From contig NZ_BAFZ01000085.1 of assembly GCF_000308575.1 (NCBI RefSeq), positions 1 to 34,335 on the forward strand: 34,335 nucleotides of DNA, written 5' to 3'. This DNA comes from Nocardia exalbida NBRC 100660. GTDB lineage: Bacteria > Actinomycetota > Actinomycetes > Mycobacteriales > Mycobacteriaceae. The position numbers were made by a program, and so were the translations under genes. Shown in pieces: positions 1 through 9,050 of the stretch. Position 1 is the stretch's first letter; every line of letters starts with the position of its first letter. The notes beneath the pieces are model-generated. The model was given only the letters and a program-made list of their open reading frames with translations. It searched no databases and was not told the DNA's origin.

Positions 1-2
1 CG

Positions 3-491
3 GGCAAACTGCTGCGCGTGAAGTCTCCGGTGCCCGGCCGCACGCCCACGCCGGAAATCGCCGTCTCGGGCATCGGCAGCGCGGGGGACGTGTGCCGCGA
101 CAGCAAGGACAGCATCTGGATCACCGACCGCACCCCCGCCGAGGACCGGCTGCAACGGCTCGGCGACGACGGCGTGGTCACCACCACGTGGACCTGGCCG
201 GACCGGCCCGGCGTCGCGGGCTGCGCCGCGGCGACCGACGGTGTAGCGATCTCGCTGACCCGCGCGAAGGCCCTCGCCATCGCCGCCGCCGACCCCAACA
301 CCCACGCGGTCACCGCGGCGCCGACCCTGATGGCGCAGGACAAGTACGGGCAGCTCGGCGGCGCGGCGGTCGGCGCCGACGGCACCATCTGGGTGACCAC
401 GGTGAACAAGACCGACGGCCAGCCCGGCCCGTTCGACGACCGCGTCGTCCGCATCCCGCCACCGCAGGCCGGAAGCGGCGGCCCGGACTGA
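3..491 (+). CDS. LppZ-like glucose/sorbosone dehydrogenase-family protein, C-terminal part
   Basis: The reading frame is open from the left edge and stops at 491, so only the last 162 residues are present and the start lies outside the window. The end has the pattern seen at the C-terminus of soluble aldose/sorbosone dehydrogenase beta-propellers: KYGQL, then DGTIWVTTVN, then DDRVVRI. Members such as mycobacterial LppZ are secreted lipoproteins with a six-bladed propeller; whether this one has the lipobox or binds PQQ cannot be seen. Position supports the call: in M. tuberculosis lppZ lies close to gatB in the same relative orientation. It converges on the LysR gene with a 14-bp gap. Confidence 0.7.
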   Translation, partial: GKLLRVKSPVPGRTPTPEIAVSGIGSAGDVCRDSKDSIWITDRTPAEDRLQRLGDDGVVTTTWTWPDRPGVAGCAAATDGVAISLTRAKALAIAAADPNTHAVTAAPTLMAQDKYGQLGGAAVGADGTIWVTTVNKTDGQPGPFDDRVVRIPPPQAGSGGPD

Positions 492-505
492 GTTATCGGC
501 GATTC

Positions 506-1390
506 TCAGGAGTCGTCACGGTCTACCGGGACGCCGAGGACGGTGAGGAAGGCGGTGGCCGCTGGTGGTCGGCTGCGGCTCCAGATGATGTATTCGACGC
601 GGGCCGGGGCGTCGGAGACCTCGATGGTGACCACGCCCTCGAGTTGCGGCGCGTAGGCCGACGGCAGCATGGCTACGGCGAGGCCGGGGCGGACGAGGCG
701 AGCGATGTAGTCGGCGCTGGTCACTTCGAAGGCGACGTCGCGGTCCAGGCCGGCGGCCGCGAAGGCCTGGTCGGATTGGAGGCGTCCGGCGGTTCCGGCC
801 GGAAGGTCCACGAAAACCTCGGAGGAGAGTCTGCGCAGATCGACCGTGGGCGCGCCGGCGAGGGGATGGTCGGGGGCGACAACGGCGACGAGCCGGTCAC
901 GGGCGAGTTCGTGGGCGGCGACACCCCGTGGCCGGGCCGTGGTCGGCAATCCGAGAAAAGCCACGTCGAGGGCTCCCTGCGTGACTCGCTCGACGAGTTC
1001 CTCGCTCGCGCCCACCCGCAGGCTGATGCGCACGTGTGGGTACCGCTGCCGGAAATCGCGCAGCGCCTCCGGGATGTCGACCGCGGCGACGGTGGGGATC
1101 AGGCCGACGGCGAGCCTTCCCCGTACCTCGCCGACCGCCGCGGCGACCTCGGCGGCCGCGCGCTCGGCGGCGTCCAGGCACTGGCGGGCGGCCGGGAGGA
1201 ACGCCGCACCGGCCGGAGTCAATCGCACCCGGCGGCTGGTGCGCTCGAAGAGTCTCGCGCCCAATTCCCGTTCCAAGCGCGCGATCTGGTGACTCAGCGC
1301 GGACTGGACGACCAGGCATCGCTCGGCGGCCCGAGTGAAGCTGTTCGTCTCGGCGACGGCGAGGACGTACCGCATCTGCTGAAGCTCCAT
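506..1390 (-). CDS. LysR-family transcriptional regulator
   Basis: The 294-residue protein has the usual LysR length and layout. Residues 1-60 form the winged helix-turn-helix (MRYVLAVAETNSFTRAAE, then SALSHQIARLERELGARLFER), followed by a linker helix and a periplasmic-binding-protein-like effector domain from about residue 90. It is divergent from the EamA exporter gene, with only 39 bp between the two starts, so its binding site must overlap both translation starts. LysR regulators usually control the divergent neighbour and respond to a small molecule; here that would be the EamA/NAD(P)-binding operon. The inducer cannot be read from the sequence. Confidence 0.93.
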   Translation of the reverse strand: MELQQMRYVLAVAETNSFTRAAERCLVVQSALSHQIARLERELGARLFERTSRRVRLTPAGAAFLPAARQCLDAAERAAAEVAAAVGEVRGRLAVGLIPTVAAVDIPEALRDFRQRYPHVRISLRVGASEELVERVTQGALDVAFLGLPTTARPRGVAAHELARDRLVAVVAPDHPLAGAPTVDLRRLSSEVFVDLPAGTAGRLQSDQAFAAAGLDRDVAFEVTSADYIARLVRPGLAVAMLPSAYAPQLEGVVTIEVSDAPARVEYIIWSRSRPPAATAFLTVLGVPVDRDDS

Positions 1391-1429
1391 GGATCAATCG
1401 TGTATCGAGATCGATGAAGTGACAAACAT

Positions 1430-2401
1430 GTGTTGGACTCATTGATCGCACCGGGCGAGACTGCGAATGTGGAAAGTTCAGCAGCACAGAGGGTTTCCGG
1501 TAGAGACGGAAGTCTCCCTCGCACCGTCCTGACAGCGCTCGCTCCCGTGTCCTGGGGCACGACATATGTCGTCACCACCGAGCTTCTTCCCCCGGGACAC
1601 CCGCTTTTCGCAGGGCTCCTGCGCGCGTTGCCCGCCGGTGTGCTCGCACTGGCGTTCACGCGGACCCTGCCGCGGGGAGCCTGGTGGGGCAAAGCCGCGG
1701 TGCTGGGCGTGCTCAACATCGGGCTGCTGTTCCCGCTGTTGTTTCTCGCCGCCGAACGCCTGCCAGGTGGGGTGGCCGCGACGTTGGCGGCGGCCCAGCC
1801 GCTCGTCGTGGCCGTCCTGGCGGTGGTGGTCCTGCACGAGAGCGCGTCGGCGTGGCGCCTGATCTGGGGCGCGGTTGGCGTCGTCGGCGTCGGCATGGTG
1901 GTGATCGGGCCGCATGCGACCCTCGACCTCGCGGGGATCGTGGCGGGCCTCGCCGCCGCGGCGTCGATGGCGCTGGGCTTGACGCTGACGAAGAAGTGGG
2001 GACGGCCCGCCGACGCGAGTCCCACCGCTTTCGCCGGCTGGCAACTCACCGCGGGAGGCCTGTTCCTGCTACCCCTCACGTGCCTCGTCGAGGGTTCGCC
2101 TCCCGCGATCGACCCGCCCGCTGCCCTCGGCTACGTCTGGCTGGGTCTGGTCGGCGGTCTGCTCGCCTATGTCCTCTGGTTCCGCGGGATCGGGACACTG
2201 CCGGTCACCTCGGTCGCGGTTCTCGTCCTGCTCTCGCCGCTGGTCGCCGCGGTTATCGGCGCGATCCTGCTCGGCCAGACGCTCGGCCCGATCCAGCTCG
2301 CCGGGTTCGGGCTCGCGCTGGCCGCGATCGTCGCGGGACAGCTTCCCGCGCCCAGCCGCTCATCCCACGTTGTCCCGGCACCCGAAGGGGTACTGAAATG
2401 A
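1430..2401 (+). CDS. EamA/DMT-family transporter (drug/metabolite exporter)
   Basis: The 323-residue protein is very hydrophobic and shows two EamA repeats of about five membrane helices each. The first starts near PVSWGTTYVVTTELLPPGHP and the second near residue 165 (MALGLTLTKKWG). Family members export small metabolites, amino acids or drugs. The GTG at 1430 is the only start giving a plausible N-terminus close to the divergent LysR gene. A short hydrophilic leader of about 25 residues precedes the first helix, so a start further in is possible. The stop codon overlaps the next start as ATGA (2398-2401), indicating translational coupling. The substrate is unknown. Confidence 0.9.
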   Translation: MLDSLIAPGETANVESSAAQRVSGRDGSLPRTVLTALAPVSWGTTYVVTTELLPPGHPLFAGLLRALPAGVLALAFTRTLPRGAWWGKAAVLGVLNIGLLFPLLFLAAERLPGGVAATLAAAQPLVVAVLAVVVLHESASAWRLIWGAVGVVGVGMVVIGPHATLDLAGIVAGLAAAASMALGLTLTKKWGRPADASPTAFAGWQLTAGGLFLLPLTCLVEGSPPAIDPPAALGYVWLGLVGGLLAYVLWFRGIGTLPVTSVAVLVLLSPLVAAVIGAILLGQTLGPIQLAGFGLALAAIVAGQLPAPSRSSHVVPAPEGVLK

Positions 2402-3030
2402 AGATCACCGTCATCGGAGCAAACGGCATGGTCGGCTCCCGCGTCGTCGGCGAAGCCTCGAGGCGGGGCCATGAGGTTGTCGCCGTGTTCCGCAAACAGC
2501 CGCCGACCGTTCTGCCTCCCGGGGTGATCGCGGTCGAGGGCGACGCGAACGACCCCGCCCGGATGGGTGACCTGTTCCACGGCACCGACGCGATCGTGGC
2601 CGCGACCCGCCCGGGCCCCGGCCAGGAACACACCGTCACGGCGACGACGACCGCCCTGCTGGACGCGGCCACGGCTACCCGGACCCGCATCCTCGTGGTC
2701 GGCGGCGCTGCCCCGCTCCGCAATCCGGAACGTCCCGATCGGCTGGTCCTCGACAGTCCGGAGTACGTACCGCCCGCGATCCGCCCGATCGCCGCCGCCA
2801 GCGTCACGCAATGGGAAATCTGCCGAGCGCATCCGGCCGACTGGGTCTATCTCAGCCCGCCCGCCCTCCTCGAACCCGGACAGCGCACCGGCACGTATCG
2901 ACGCGGCACCACCACCCTGATCACCGGCGCCGACGGCGCGTCCCGGATCTCGGCGGAAGACTTCGCCGTGGCGGTCCTGGACGAACTCGAGAACCCAGGT
3001 GAGAGCAGGCATTTCACTGTCGGTTACTGA
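2398..3030 (+). CDS. NAD(P)H-binding atypical SDR-like protein
   Basis: This 210-residue protein begins MKITVIGANGMVGSRVV, which places the dinucleotide-binding GxxGxxG motif at residues 7-13, followed by the second Rossmann strand and an acidic patch (VEGDANDP). It belongs to the NmrA/NAD(P)-binding group of atypical short-chain dehydrogenases. These may act as oxidoreductases on small quinone- or flavin-type substrates or as redox sensors; no classical YxxxK pair is obvious. It is translationally coupled to the EamA gene by the ATGA overlap and so is probably part of the LysR-controlled operon. The substrate is not known. Confidence 0.85.
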   Translation: MKITVIGANGMVGSRVVGEASRRGHEVVAVFRKQPPTVLPPGVIAVEGDANDPARMGDLFHGTDAIVAATRPGPGQEHTVTATTTALLDAATATRTRILVVGGAAPLRNPERPDRLVLDSPEYVPPAIRPIAAASVTQWEICRAHPADWVYLSPPALLEPGQRTGTYRRGTTTLITGADGASRISAEDFAVAVLDELENPGESRHFTVGY

Positions 3031-3096
3031 GCGCGGACTCCGGGACTGCCGGACGCCATCCGCGATCGGCGGCTCTGGGGATGGAGGGACGATGGG

Positions 3097-4035
3097 ATGA
3101 GGAGAGTCTTCGTGATCTCGGCCGCACTGGCCTGTCTCGGCGCTACTGCGCTGGTATCCACCGACCGAACAGCGGCGCACCGCCCGGTCCGCACCGCGAT
3201 CGACCTGCCCGCCGGGTTCCAGCCGGAGGGCATCGCGATCGGGTCGCGACCGGTGGCCTACTTCGGTTCGCGGACAGACGGCTCCATCTACCGCGCCGAC
3301 CTGGTGACCGGCCGGGGCGACATCCTGAGCCCCGGGCCGGGTACGCCGGCATTGGGGATGCGCATCGACCACCGCGACCGGCTGTTCGTCGCCGGAGGCA
3401 CCGGAGGCGACGCCCGCGTCATCGACACCCGCACCGGCGCGGTGCAGGCGAACTACCGGCTCGCGCCGCCGCCGGACACGTTCGTCAACGACGTGGTACT
3501 CACGCCCGCGGGCGCGTGGTTCACCGACTCGCGGACACCCGTGCTGTACCACCTGCCCATCGGCGACGACGCTGTCCTGCCGCCACCCGCGGCGGTGGTG
3601 CGTCGCCCGCTGACCGGCGACATCCGCTACCAGCCCGAAGCGATCAACGCCAACGGGATCGTGCGCACGCCGGACGGTACCGGGCTGATCATCATGCAGT
3701 CGGTGACCGGCCGGTTGTTCCGTGTAGACCCGGCGACCGGTACGACGCGGCGGATCGATCTCGGCGCCGAGTCGCTGCCCGACGGCGACGGACTGCTGTT
3801 GTGCGGCAGCACATTGTTCGTCGTCCAGAACCGGTCCAACGCGATCGCCGTGGTCGCGCTCGATCCCGCGGGCACGACGGGCACGGTCGAACGGCGCGTC
3901 ACCGACCCGCGTTTCGACGTACCGACGACCGTGGCCGCGTTCGGCGAACACCTGTACCTGCCGAACGCCCGCTACACCACGCCGCCGACCTCGAGCACGC
4001 TCTACAGCTCCGTCGCGGTCGATCGGCCCCGATAG
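3097..4035 (+). CDS. Secreted SMP-30/gluconolactonase-like beta-propeller protein
   Basis: The 312-residue protein starts with a signal peptide (MRRVFVISAALACLGATAL) and likely cleavage near TAAHRP. The rest is made of propeller-type repeats such as PEGIAIG, GSIYRADLVTG, MRIDHRDRLFVAGG, NDVVLTPAGAWFTDS and NGIVRTPDG, typical of SMP-30/gluconolactonase/LRE-like six-bladed propellers. A GGAGGG ribosome-binding site at 3083-3088 lies 8 bp before the ATG. Streptomyces relatives are often misnamed superoxide dismutase; no metal site for that activity is seen. It could be a lactonase or a ligand-binding exported protein. It converges on gatB with a 4-bp gap. Confidence 0.82.
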   Translation: MRRVFVISAALACLGATALVSTDRTAAHRPVRTAIDLPAGFQPEGIAIGSRPVAYFGSRTDGSIYRADLVTGRGDILSPGPGTPALGMRIDHRDRLFVAGGTGGDARVIDTRTGAVQANYRLAPPPDTFVNDVVLTPAGAWFTDSRTPVLYHLPIGDDAVLPPPAAVVRRPLTGDIRYQPEAINANGIVRTPDGTGLIIMQSVTGRLFRVDPATGTTRRIDLGAESLPDGDGLLLCGSTLFVVQNRSNAIAVVALDPAGTTGTVERRVTDPRFDVPTTVAAFGEHLYLPNARYTTPPTSSTLYSSVAVDRPR

Positions 4036-4039
4036 AGAA

Positions 4040-5545
4040 TCAGCTGCAAGCAGCGAGCACGAGCTCCCGGACGCGGGCCGCGTCGGCCTGCCCCCGGGTC
4101 GCCTTCATGACGTCGCCGACGATCTTGCCCGCCGCCTGCACCTTGCCGGAGCGGATCTTGTCGGCGATGTCGGGGTTGGCGGCCAGGGCCTTCTCCACCT
4201 CCGACTGCAAGGCGCTGTCGTCGCTGACCATGCCGAGGCCCTTGGCTTCGACGATCTGCGCCGGGTCGCCCTCTCCGGCCAGCACGTGGTCGACGACCTG
4301 CTTGGCCACCTTGTTGTTGATCGTCTTCGCGTCGACCAGCTTGATCACCTCGGCGACCTGGGCCGGGGTGATCGGCAGCTCGTCCAGCGCGACCTCGCGC
4401 TCCTTGGCCTTCTCGGTGAGGTAGGCGACCCACCAGGAGCGCGCCTCGTTGGCCGGGGCGCCTGCGTCGACGGTGGCGATGATCAGGTCCAGCGCACCCG
4501 CGTTGACCAGGTCGCGCATCACCTCGTCGGACAGGCCCCAGTCGGACTGGATGCGCGCGCGGCGCAGCCAGGGGTACTCCGGGATGGTGTCGCGCAACCG
4601 CTCCACCCACTCCGCGTCGGGCGCGACCGGCTCGAGGTCGGGCTCGGGGAAGTAGCGGTAGTCCTCGGCGGTCTCCTTGCGGCGGCCGGGCGAGGTGGTG
4701 CCGTCGCTCTCGTGGAAGTGGCGGGTCTCCTGCACGATCGTGCCGCCGCTCGCCAGCACCGCCGCCTGCCTGCGCATCTCGTAGCGCACCGCGACCTCGA
4801 CGCTGCGCAGCGAGTTGACGTTCTTGGTCTCGGTGCGGGTGCCGAATTCGGTTGCGCCGACCGGCATCAGGGAGACATTCGCGTCGCAGCGCAGCGAGCC
4901 CTGCTCCATCTTCACGTCGGAGACGCCGAGCGACTTCAGCAGATCTCGCAGCGCCGTCACGTAGGCCCGCGCCACCTCCGGCGCCCGCTCCCCCGCGCCG
5001 GTGATCGGCTTGGTGACGATCTCGATCAACGGCACGCCCGCCCGGTTGTAGTCCAGCAGGGAGTGGCTGGCGCCGTGGATGCGACCGGTCGCGCCGCCCA
5101 CGTGCACCGACTTGCCGGTGTCCTCCTCCATGTGCGCGCGCTCGATGTCCACGCGGAAGGTGCTGCCGTCGTCGAGCAGCACGTCCAGGTGCCCGTTCGT
5201 GGCGATCGGCTCGTCGTACTGGCTGATCTGATAGTTCTTCGGCTGATCGGGGTAGAAGTAGTTCTTGCGCGCGAACCGGCCCCACGGGGTGATCGAACAG
5301 TTCAGCGCCAGCCCGATCCGGATCGCGGACTCGACGGCCTTCTGGTTCACCACCGGCAGCGAGCCCGGCAGACCGAGGCACACCGGGCACACCTGGGTGT
5401 TCGGCTCGGCGCCGAACTCGGTCGGGCAACCGCAGAACATCTTCGTCGCGGTGTTCAGCTCGACGTGGACCTCCATGCCGAGCACCGGCTCGAACCGGGC
5501 GAGGACATCCGAGTAATCCATCAGGTCGACCGTGGGTGCGCTCAT
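4040..5545 (-). CDS. gatB: Aspartyl/glutamyl-tRNA(Asn/Gln) amidotransferase subunit B
   Basis: GatB is the kinase/transamidase subunit of GatCAB. It phosphorylates the Glu or Asp attached to tRNA(Gln)/tRNA(Asn) and passes ammonia from GatA to form the amide. The sequence has the GMEVHVEL motif, the four zinc-type cysteines (MFCGC and QVCPVCLG, C38/C40/C53/C56), and the long C-terminal YqeY-like tail. The length of 501 residues is normal. Start: ATG 5545 is preceded by TAAACT with a 7-bp gap and no Shine-Dalgarno, so a leaderless start is favoured; ATG 5551, two codons upstream, is the alternative. gatA and gatC are 26 kb away in this window. Confidence 0.97.
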   Translation of the reverse strand: MSAPTVDLMDYSDVLARFEPVLGMEVHVELNTATKMFCGCPTEFGAEPNTQVCPVCLGLPGSLPVVNQKAVESAIRIGLALNCSITPWGRFARKNYFYPDQPKNYQISQYDEPIATNGHLDVLLDDGSTFRVDIERAHMEEDTGKSVHVGGATGRIHGASHSLLDYNRAGVPLIEIVTKPITGAGERAPEVARAYVTALRDLLKSLGVSDVKMEQGSLRCDANVSLMPVGATEFGTRTETKNVNSLRSVEVAVRYEMRRQAAVLASGGTIVQETRHFHESDGTTSPGRRKETAEDYRYFPEPDLEPVAPDAEWVERLRDTIPEYPWLRRARIQSDWGLSDEVMRDLVNAGALDLIIATVDAGAPANEARSWWVAYLTEKAKEREVALDELPITPAQVAEVIKLVDAKTINNKVAKQVVDHVLAGEGDPAQIVEAKGLGMVSDDSALQSEVEKALAANPDIADKIRSGKVQAAGKIVGDVMKATRGQADAARVRELVLAACS

Positions 5546-5552
5546 GGCCATC

Positions 5553-5558
5553 AGTTTA
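5553..5558 (-). promoter_or_regulatory. Putative -10 element of a leaderless gatB promoter
   Basis: On the minus strand TAAACT is followed by 7 bp and the ATG at 5545. It lies in an inverted repeat GTTTA-GG-TAAAC (5554-5565). No Shine-Dalgarno sequence precedes either candidate start. This spacing is that of mycobacterial leaderless promoters (TANNNT about 7 bp before the first transcribed base). No good -35 was seen. Confidence 0.5.
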
Positions 5559-5609
5559 GGTAAACGCTCCCGCCGCAGCGCAGCGGCTCTCGCGTCGTGC
5601 GGCGGCGCG

Positions 5610-6986
5610 CTACTTCACCGGGACCCGCTGACGCAGCCAGCCGGTGACGTAGTCGAGCACCTCGGGGGCGATCGTCGTCTCGATGGTGCTGTACTCGCTG
5701 GGACGGCCGGTCTCGGTGGGCTGCATCAGGTGGTTGAGCCCCGGGAAGACGTGGACGGTCGCATCGGGGTCGGCGGCGAGATGGTCGCGCATCGGCTGCT
5801 CGCTCTGCGCCGGGGGCACCTGGAGATCCTTGCCGCCGAAGAACGCGAGCACCGGCACGCGCAGGGCCGCGAGGGCGGGCGCCGGATCGTAGGCGACCAG
5901 GGCGGCCAGATACGGCGTGATCTGCGCGGCCGCCTGGTCGTCGGGCACGCGCTGGTCGGCGGGCAGCGACTGGTTCTGCCGGATGGCCAACTGCCGAGCG
6001 CCGTCCAGGTCACCCGCTTTCAGCAGGGCGGCCAGTTCGGTGGTGTCGCGCACCCGGGTCTCCACCTGGTCCGGAGGAGTGCCGTTCGCGGCGGCGAGCA
6101 AGCGGGTCTGCTCGATGAGCACATCCGCACCGGGGACACCCGGCCCGGCCATCAGGACGGCGAACGCGACGCCGCTGTCGGGGCGCGCGGCGACCAGCGG
6201 TGCGAGGTAACCGCCTTCGCTGTGCCCGAAGAGCCCGACCCGGGCCGGGTCGACCTCGGGGCGGGCGCGCAGGAAGCGGACACCCGCGGCGGCGTCCTCG
6301 GCCAGGTCGGCGTAGTTCGCGTCGTCCAGTTTGCCGCCGGTGCCGCCGACGCCCCGGTCGTCGGTGCGCAGCACGGCGTAGCCCGCGCGGGTGAAGGTGT
6401 CGGCCAGCAGCAGGAACGGCTTGTGGCCCATGAGGTCTTCGTTACGGTCCTGGGGGCCGCTTCCGGAGATCATGAGGATGGCGGGGAACGGGCCCGGCCC
6501 CTGCGGTTCGGTCAATGTGCCCGCGATGGTGATGTCGCCGTCGCGGTAGGTGACGTCCTCGGTCTTGTACGGGAACGGCGGCTTCGGTTCCTGTGGGCGA
6601 GCGGGCGGCGTCACCTTGCCTCGGCTCAGCGTGAGCCGGAAGCTCTGGCCCGCCTGGGTGAAATCGCCGGCGATCCGGTCGCTTCCGGACTCGTACTCGC
6701 CACGGAACACCGGGTCGCCCGGGATATCGGGGATCGCGAACGACACGCCGTTGCGGTCGGTGCTGACGTCCTTCAGCTGCGTGCCACTCACGCCCTGCAA
6801 GGGAATGTCGATGGTGGCCGTACCGTCGTCGCGGAAGCTCACTCCGACTTGCAGGGGCTGACCGGGGACCTCGATGGCGCCGTGCCAGTCACCGGTGGTC
6901 GGCTCGGGCGGATTCGACTCCGTACACCCTGCCGCCAATGCCGCGATGACCAACAGAGCCAACGCGATCAGTCGCCCACTGCGCAT
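5610..6986 (-). CDS. Alpha/beta-hydrolase lipoprotein (dienelactone-hydrolase/peptidase S9-like)
   Basis: The 458-residue protein has a lipoprotein signal (MRSGRLIALALLVIAALAAGC) with the acylated cysteine at C21, so it should sit on the outer face of the membrane. Residues 30-125 form a beta-rich N-terminal domain of the kind found before secreted alpha/beta hydrolases. The hydrolase core follows, with nucleophile S256 in GHSEGG, an acid in FFGGKDLQVPP and the histidine in FPGLNHL. It is probably an esterase or peptidase; the substrate is unknown. It lies between pfkA and gatB, a position empty in M. tuberculosis. A GTG three codons upstream (6995) is possible, but TACTGT-N7-ATG supports 6986. 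Confidence 0.88.
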   Translation of the reverse strand: MRSGRLIALALLVIAALAAGCTESNPPEPTTGDWHGAIEVPGQPLQVGVSFRDDGTATIDIPLQGVSGTQLKDVSTDRNGVSFAIPDIPGDPVFRGEYESGSDRIAGDFTQAGQSFRLTLSRGKVTPPARPQEPKPPFPYKTEDVTYRDGDITIAGTLTEPQGPGPFPAILMISGSGPQDRNEDLMGHKPFLLLADTFTRAGYAVLRTDDRGVGGTGGKLDDANYADLAEDAAAGVRFLRARPEVDPARVGLFGHSEGGYLAPLVAARPDSGVAFAVLMAGPGVPGADVLIEQTRLLAAANGTPPDQVETRVRDTTELAALLKAGDLDGARQLAIRQNQSLPADQRVPDDQAAAQITPYLAALVAYDPAPALAALRVPVLAFFGGKDLQVPPAQSEQPMRDHLAADPDATVHVFPGLNHLMQPTETGRPSEYSTIETTIAPEVLDYVTGWLRQRVPVK

Positions 6987-6993
6987 GCGACTC

Positions 6994-6999
6994 ACAGTA
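6994..6999 (-). promoter_or_regulatory. Putative -10 element, leaderless promoter of the hydrolase lipoprotein
   Basis: TACTGT on the minus strand is followed by 7 bp and ATG 6986. There is no Shine-Dalgarno near the ATG. This promoter lies within the 56-bp gap after pfkA and would let the lipoprotein be transcribed separately from pfkA. Confidence 0.45.
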
Positions 7000-7042
7000 C
7001 CGACGATTCGGACCGTCCCCGGCTATTCGCCGCGCGCAAGCG

Positions 7043-8077
7043 CTACCCGAAGAACGCCTCCGCCTCGCGGTGGCGTTCGGCGGGCACCCGCTTGAGCTGC
7101 TTGGTGGCCTCCGACAGCGGAACCAGGTCGATGCTGGTGCCGTGCAGCGCGACCATCTGACCGAACTTGCCCGCGTGCACCGCCTCGGCCGCGTGCAGGC
7201 CGAAGCGGGTGGCCAGCACCCGGTCGTAGGGCGTGGGGCTGCCGCCGCGCTGCACGTGGCCGAGCACGGTGGTGCGTACCTCTTTGCCGATGCGCCGCTC
7301 GATCTCCACGCCGAGTTGCTGGGCGACGCCGGTGAACCGCTCGTGGCCGAACTCGTCGATACCGCCCTCGCGCAACGTGAATCCGGAGTCCGGCGCCGGG
7401 TGCGACCCCTCGGCGACCACGCAGATGAAGTGTTTGTCGCCGCGCTGGAAGCGCCGCTTGATCATCGCGCACACCTCGTCCACCTCGAACGGGACCTCGG
7501 GCACCAGAGTCAGGTGCGCGCCCGCCGCCATGCCGGCGCCGATCGCGATCCAGCCCGCGTGCCTGCCCATCACCTCGATGAGCATGACGCGCTGGTGCGA
7601 CTCGGCGGTGGTGTGCAGCCGGTCGATCGCCTCGGTGGCGATGTTCAGGGCGGTGTCGTGGCCGAAAGTGACGTCGGTGCAGTCGATGTCGTTGTCGATG
7701 GTCTTCGGCACGCCGACCACCGGCACGCCCTCGTCGGACAGCCAGCTCGCGGCCGTCAGCGTGCCCTCGCCGCCGATCGGGATCAGCGCTTCGATGCCGT
7801 TGTCGTCCAGGGTCTGTTTGATCCGGCCCAGGCCTGCGCGCAGCACGTCGGGGTTGGTGCGGGCGGTGCCGAGGATGGTGCCGCCCTTGGTGAGGATCCG
7901 GTCGGTGCGGTCGTCATTGCGGATCTGGATCTTGCGATCCTCCAATAGACCGCGCCAACCGTCCTCGAAGCCGACGATCGCGTCTCCGTAGCGGCCGTTC
8001 GCGGTACGAACGATGGCGCGGATGACCGCGTTCAGTCCTGGGCAGTCTCCGCCTCCGGTCAGAACTCCGATGCGCAT
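7043..8077 (-). CDS. pfkA: 6-phosphofructokinase (glycolysis)
   Basis: The enzyme phosphorylates fructose 6-phosphate to fructose 1,6-bisphosphate in the cytosol. The 344-residue protein starts MRIGVLTGGGDCPGLN, the family N-terminus, so ATG 8077 is preferred over the in-frame ATG at 8098, which would add seven residues. It has GGEGT (102-106) and PKTIDND (124-130). Gly105 in the first motif is the residue of ATP-dependent enzymes. Lys125 is shared with the pyrophosphate-dependent branch, the mixed pattern known from actinobacterial PFKs, so ATP is the probable donor. In M. tuberculosis pfkA directly follows gatA; here gatA is 23.7 kb upstream. Confidence 0.96.
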   Translation of the reverse strand: MRIGVLTGGGDCPGLNAVIRAIVRTANGRYGDAIVGFEDGWRGLLEDRKIQIRNDDRTDRILTKGGTILGTARTNPDVLRAGLGRIKQTLDDNGIEALIPIGGEGTLTAASWLSDEGVPVVGVPKTIDNDIDCTDVTFGHDTALNIATEAIDRLHTTAESHQRVMLIEVMGRHAGWIAIGAGMAAGAHLTLVPEVPFEVDEVCAMIKRRFQRGDKHFICVVAEGSHPAPDSGFTLREGGIDEFGHERFTGVAQQLGVEIERRIGKEVRTTVLGHVQRGGSPTPYDRVLATRFGLHAAEAVHAGKFGQMVALHGTSIDLVPLSEATKQLKRVPAERHREAEAFFG

Positions 8078-8159
8078 GGCCGTTATCTTGCCCTTCATGT
8101 CCGATCTCGGCAGCCCCGCCCCCGTGAACGGCGTGTAACACCGACCTGGACGGATGGCC

Positions 8160-9050
8160 TCATGCGGCCGGGCAGCGCCCCCCGGCCAGCTCGTCGAGAT
8201 GCTCGGAGACGACCGTGGCCAGTTTGTCCAGGATGTTCATACCGTCGCTGAACGATCCGGACTCCGGCTGCACCGCGATCGCGATCGCGATCTTGCCCGA
8301 GGGGATGTTGATGACCCCGAACTGGCGCACGAGATAGGCGCCCGAGATGTCCGGCCCCCAGCCGCCCTTGAACTCGGCGCCACTGAACTCGCCGAGACCC
8401 CAGCGCTGGCTTGCGATGACCTGTTCCATCAGTGAGGTCACGCGCTCGGCCTGGGGCAGACAGGGCAGCCGCGAGGCGAACCGCACCTGGTCGGTCAGCG
8501 ACCATTCCGCTTGCCCGAATGCCGAATGCTCGGCACGGGCACGGGTCGCGGGTACGACGGTCCTGGTGTCACCGCCCTCGCGCAACACCGTCTGCACGGC
8601 CTGCGCCGCCTCCTGCGCGGTGCCCAGCGACTGCCAGAGCGCGTCGGCGGCGGCGTTGTCTGACTGCGTGATCGCGGCCGACGCGGCGTAGCTGGTGCTG
8701 CTCGAACTGCGCCGGAGCGCGGCGATGGTCAGCGGGACCTTCATCGTCGACCAGGCCGGGCCGCTGGTCCATTCGCCGAAGGTGACCACCTGCTCGCCGC
8801 CTACCGGCATGACGGCCATGCCGAGCTTCCCGCGCACACCCGCCGCGAGTTCGGCGTAGCTCGCGGCCAGGGTGCCCGGCACGATGAGCGACAACCCCTT
8901 CTGGTCGGTACGCGCCGCGGCCTCGGTAATGCTGGGTTCGGTCGACGCCGGATCTTCCGCGCGGTTGGTTCCGCATCCGGCTACCAGAGTTACGACAAGC
9001 GCCGCACAACCCAGGACGGTTCGAGTTCTGCGGAATAGATCAATAGACAT
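8160..9050 (-). CDS. Beta-lactamase-fold serine hydrolase-like lipoprotein (copy A)
   Basis: The 296-residue protein has a lipobox (LVAGC, acylated C26) and the class A beta-lactamase/PBP-like arrangement: S101-T-M-K104 (SxxK), S130-D-N132 (SDN), and K228-G-G in place of KTG. No Glu166-type omega-loop motif is evident, so penicillin hydrolysis is doubtful. A role in cell-wall binding or sensing, as proposed for mycobacterial LppW-type lipoproteins, is more likely (inference). Two cysteines, C197 and C293, are conserved in copy B and may form a disulfide. Start is ATG 9050; GTG 9059 and an ATG at 9218 with a strong GGAGG are in-frame alternatives, the latter placing the lipobox internally. Confidence 0.82.
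   Translation of the reverse strand: MSIDLFRRTRTVLGCAALVVTLVAGCGTNRAEDPASTEPSITEAAARTDQKGLSLIVPGTLAASYAELAAGVRGKLGMAVMPVGGEQVVTFGEWTSGPAWSTMKVPLTIAALRRSSSSTSYAASAAITQSDNAAADALWQSLGTAQEAAQAVQTVLREGGDTRTVVPATRARAEHSAFGQAEWSLTDQVRFASRLPCLPQAERVTSLMEQVIASQRWGLGEFSGAEFKGGWGPDISGAYLVRQFGVINIPSGKIAIAIAVQPESGSFSDGMNILDKLATVVSEHLDELAGGRCPAA

Noticed and set aside
92..1417. Long plus-strand ORF opposite the LysR gene
   Set aside because: The translation is Arg/Gly/His-rich without a domain, and it is the complement shadow of the LppZ-like and LysR genes.
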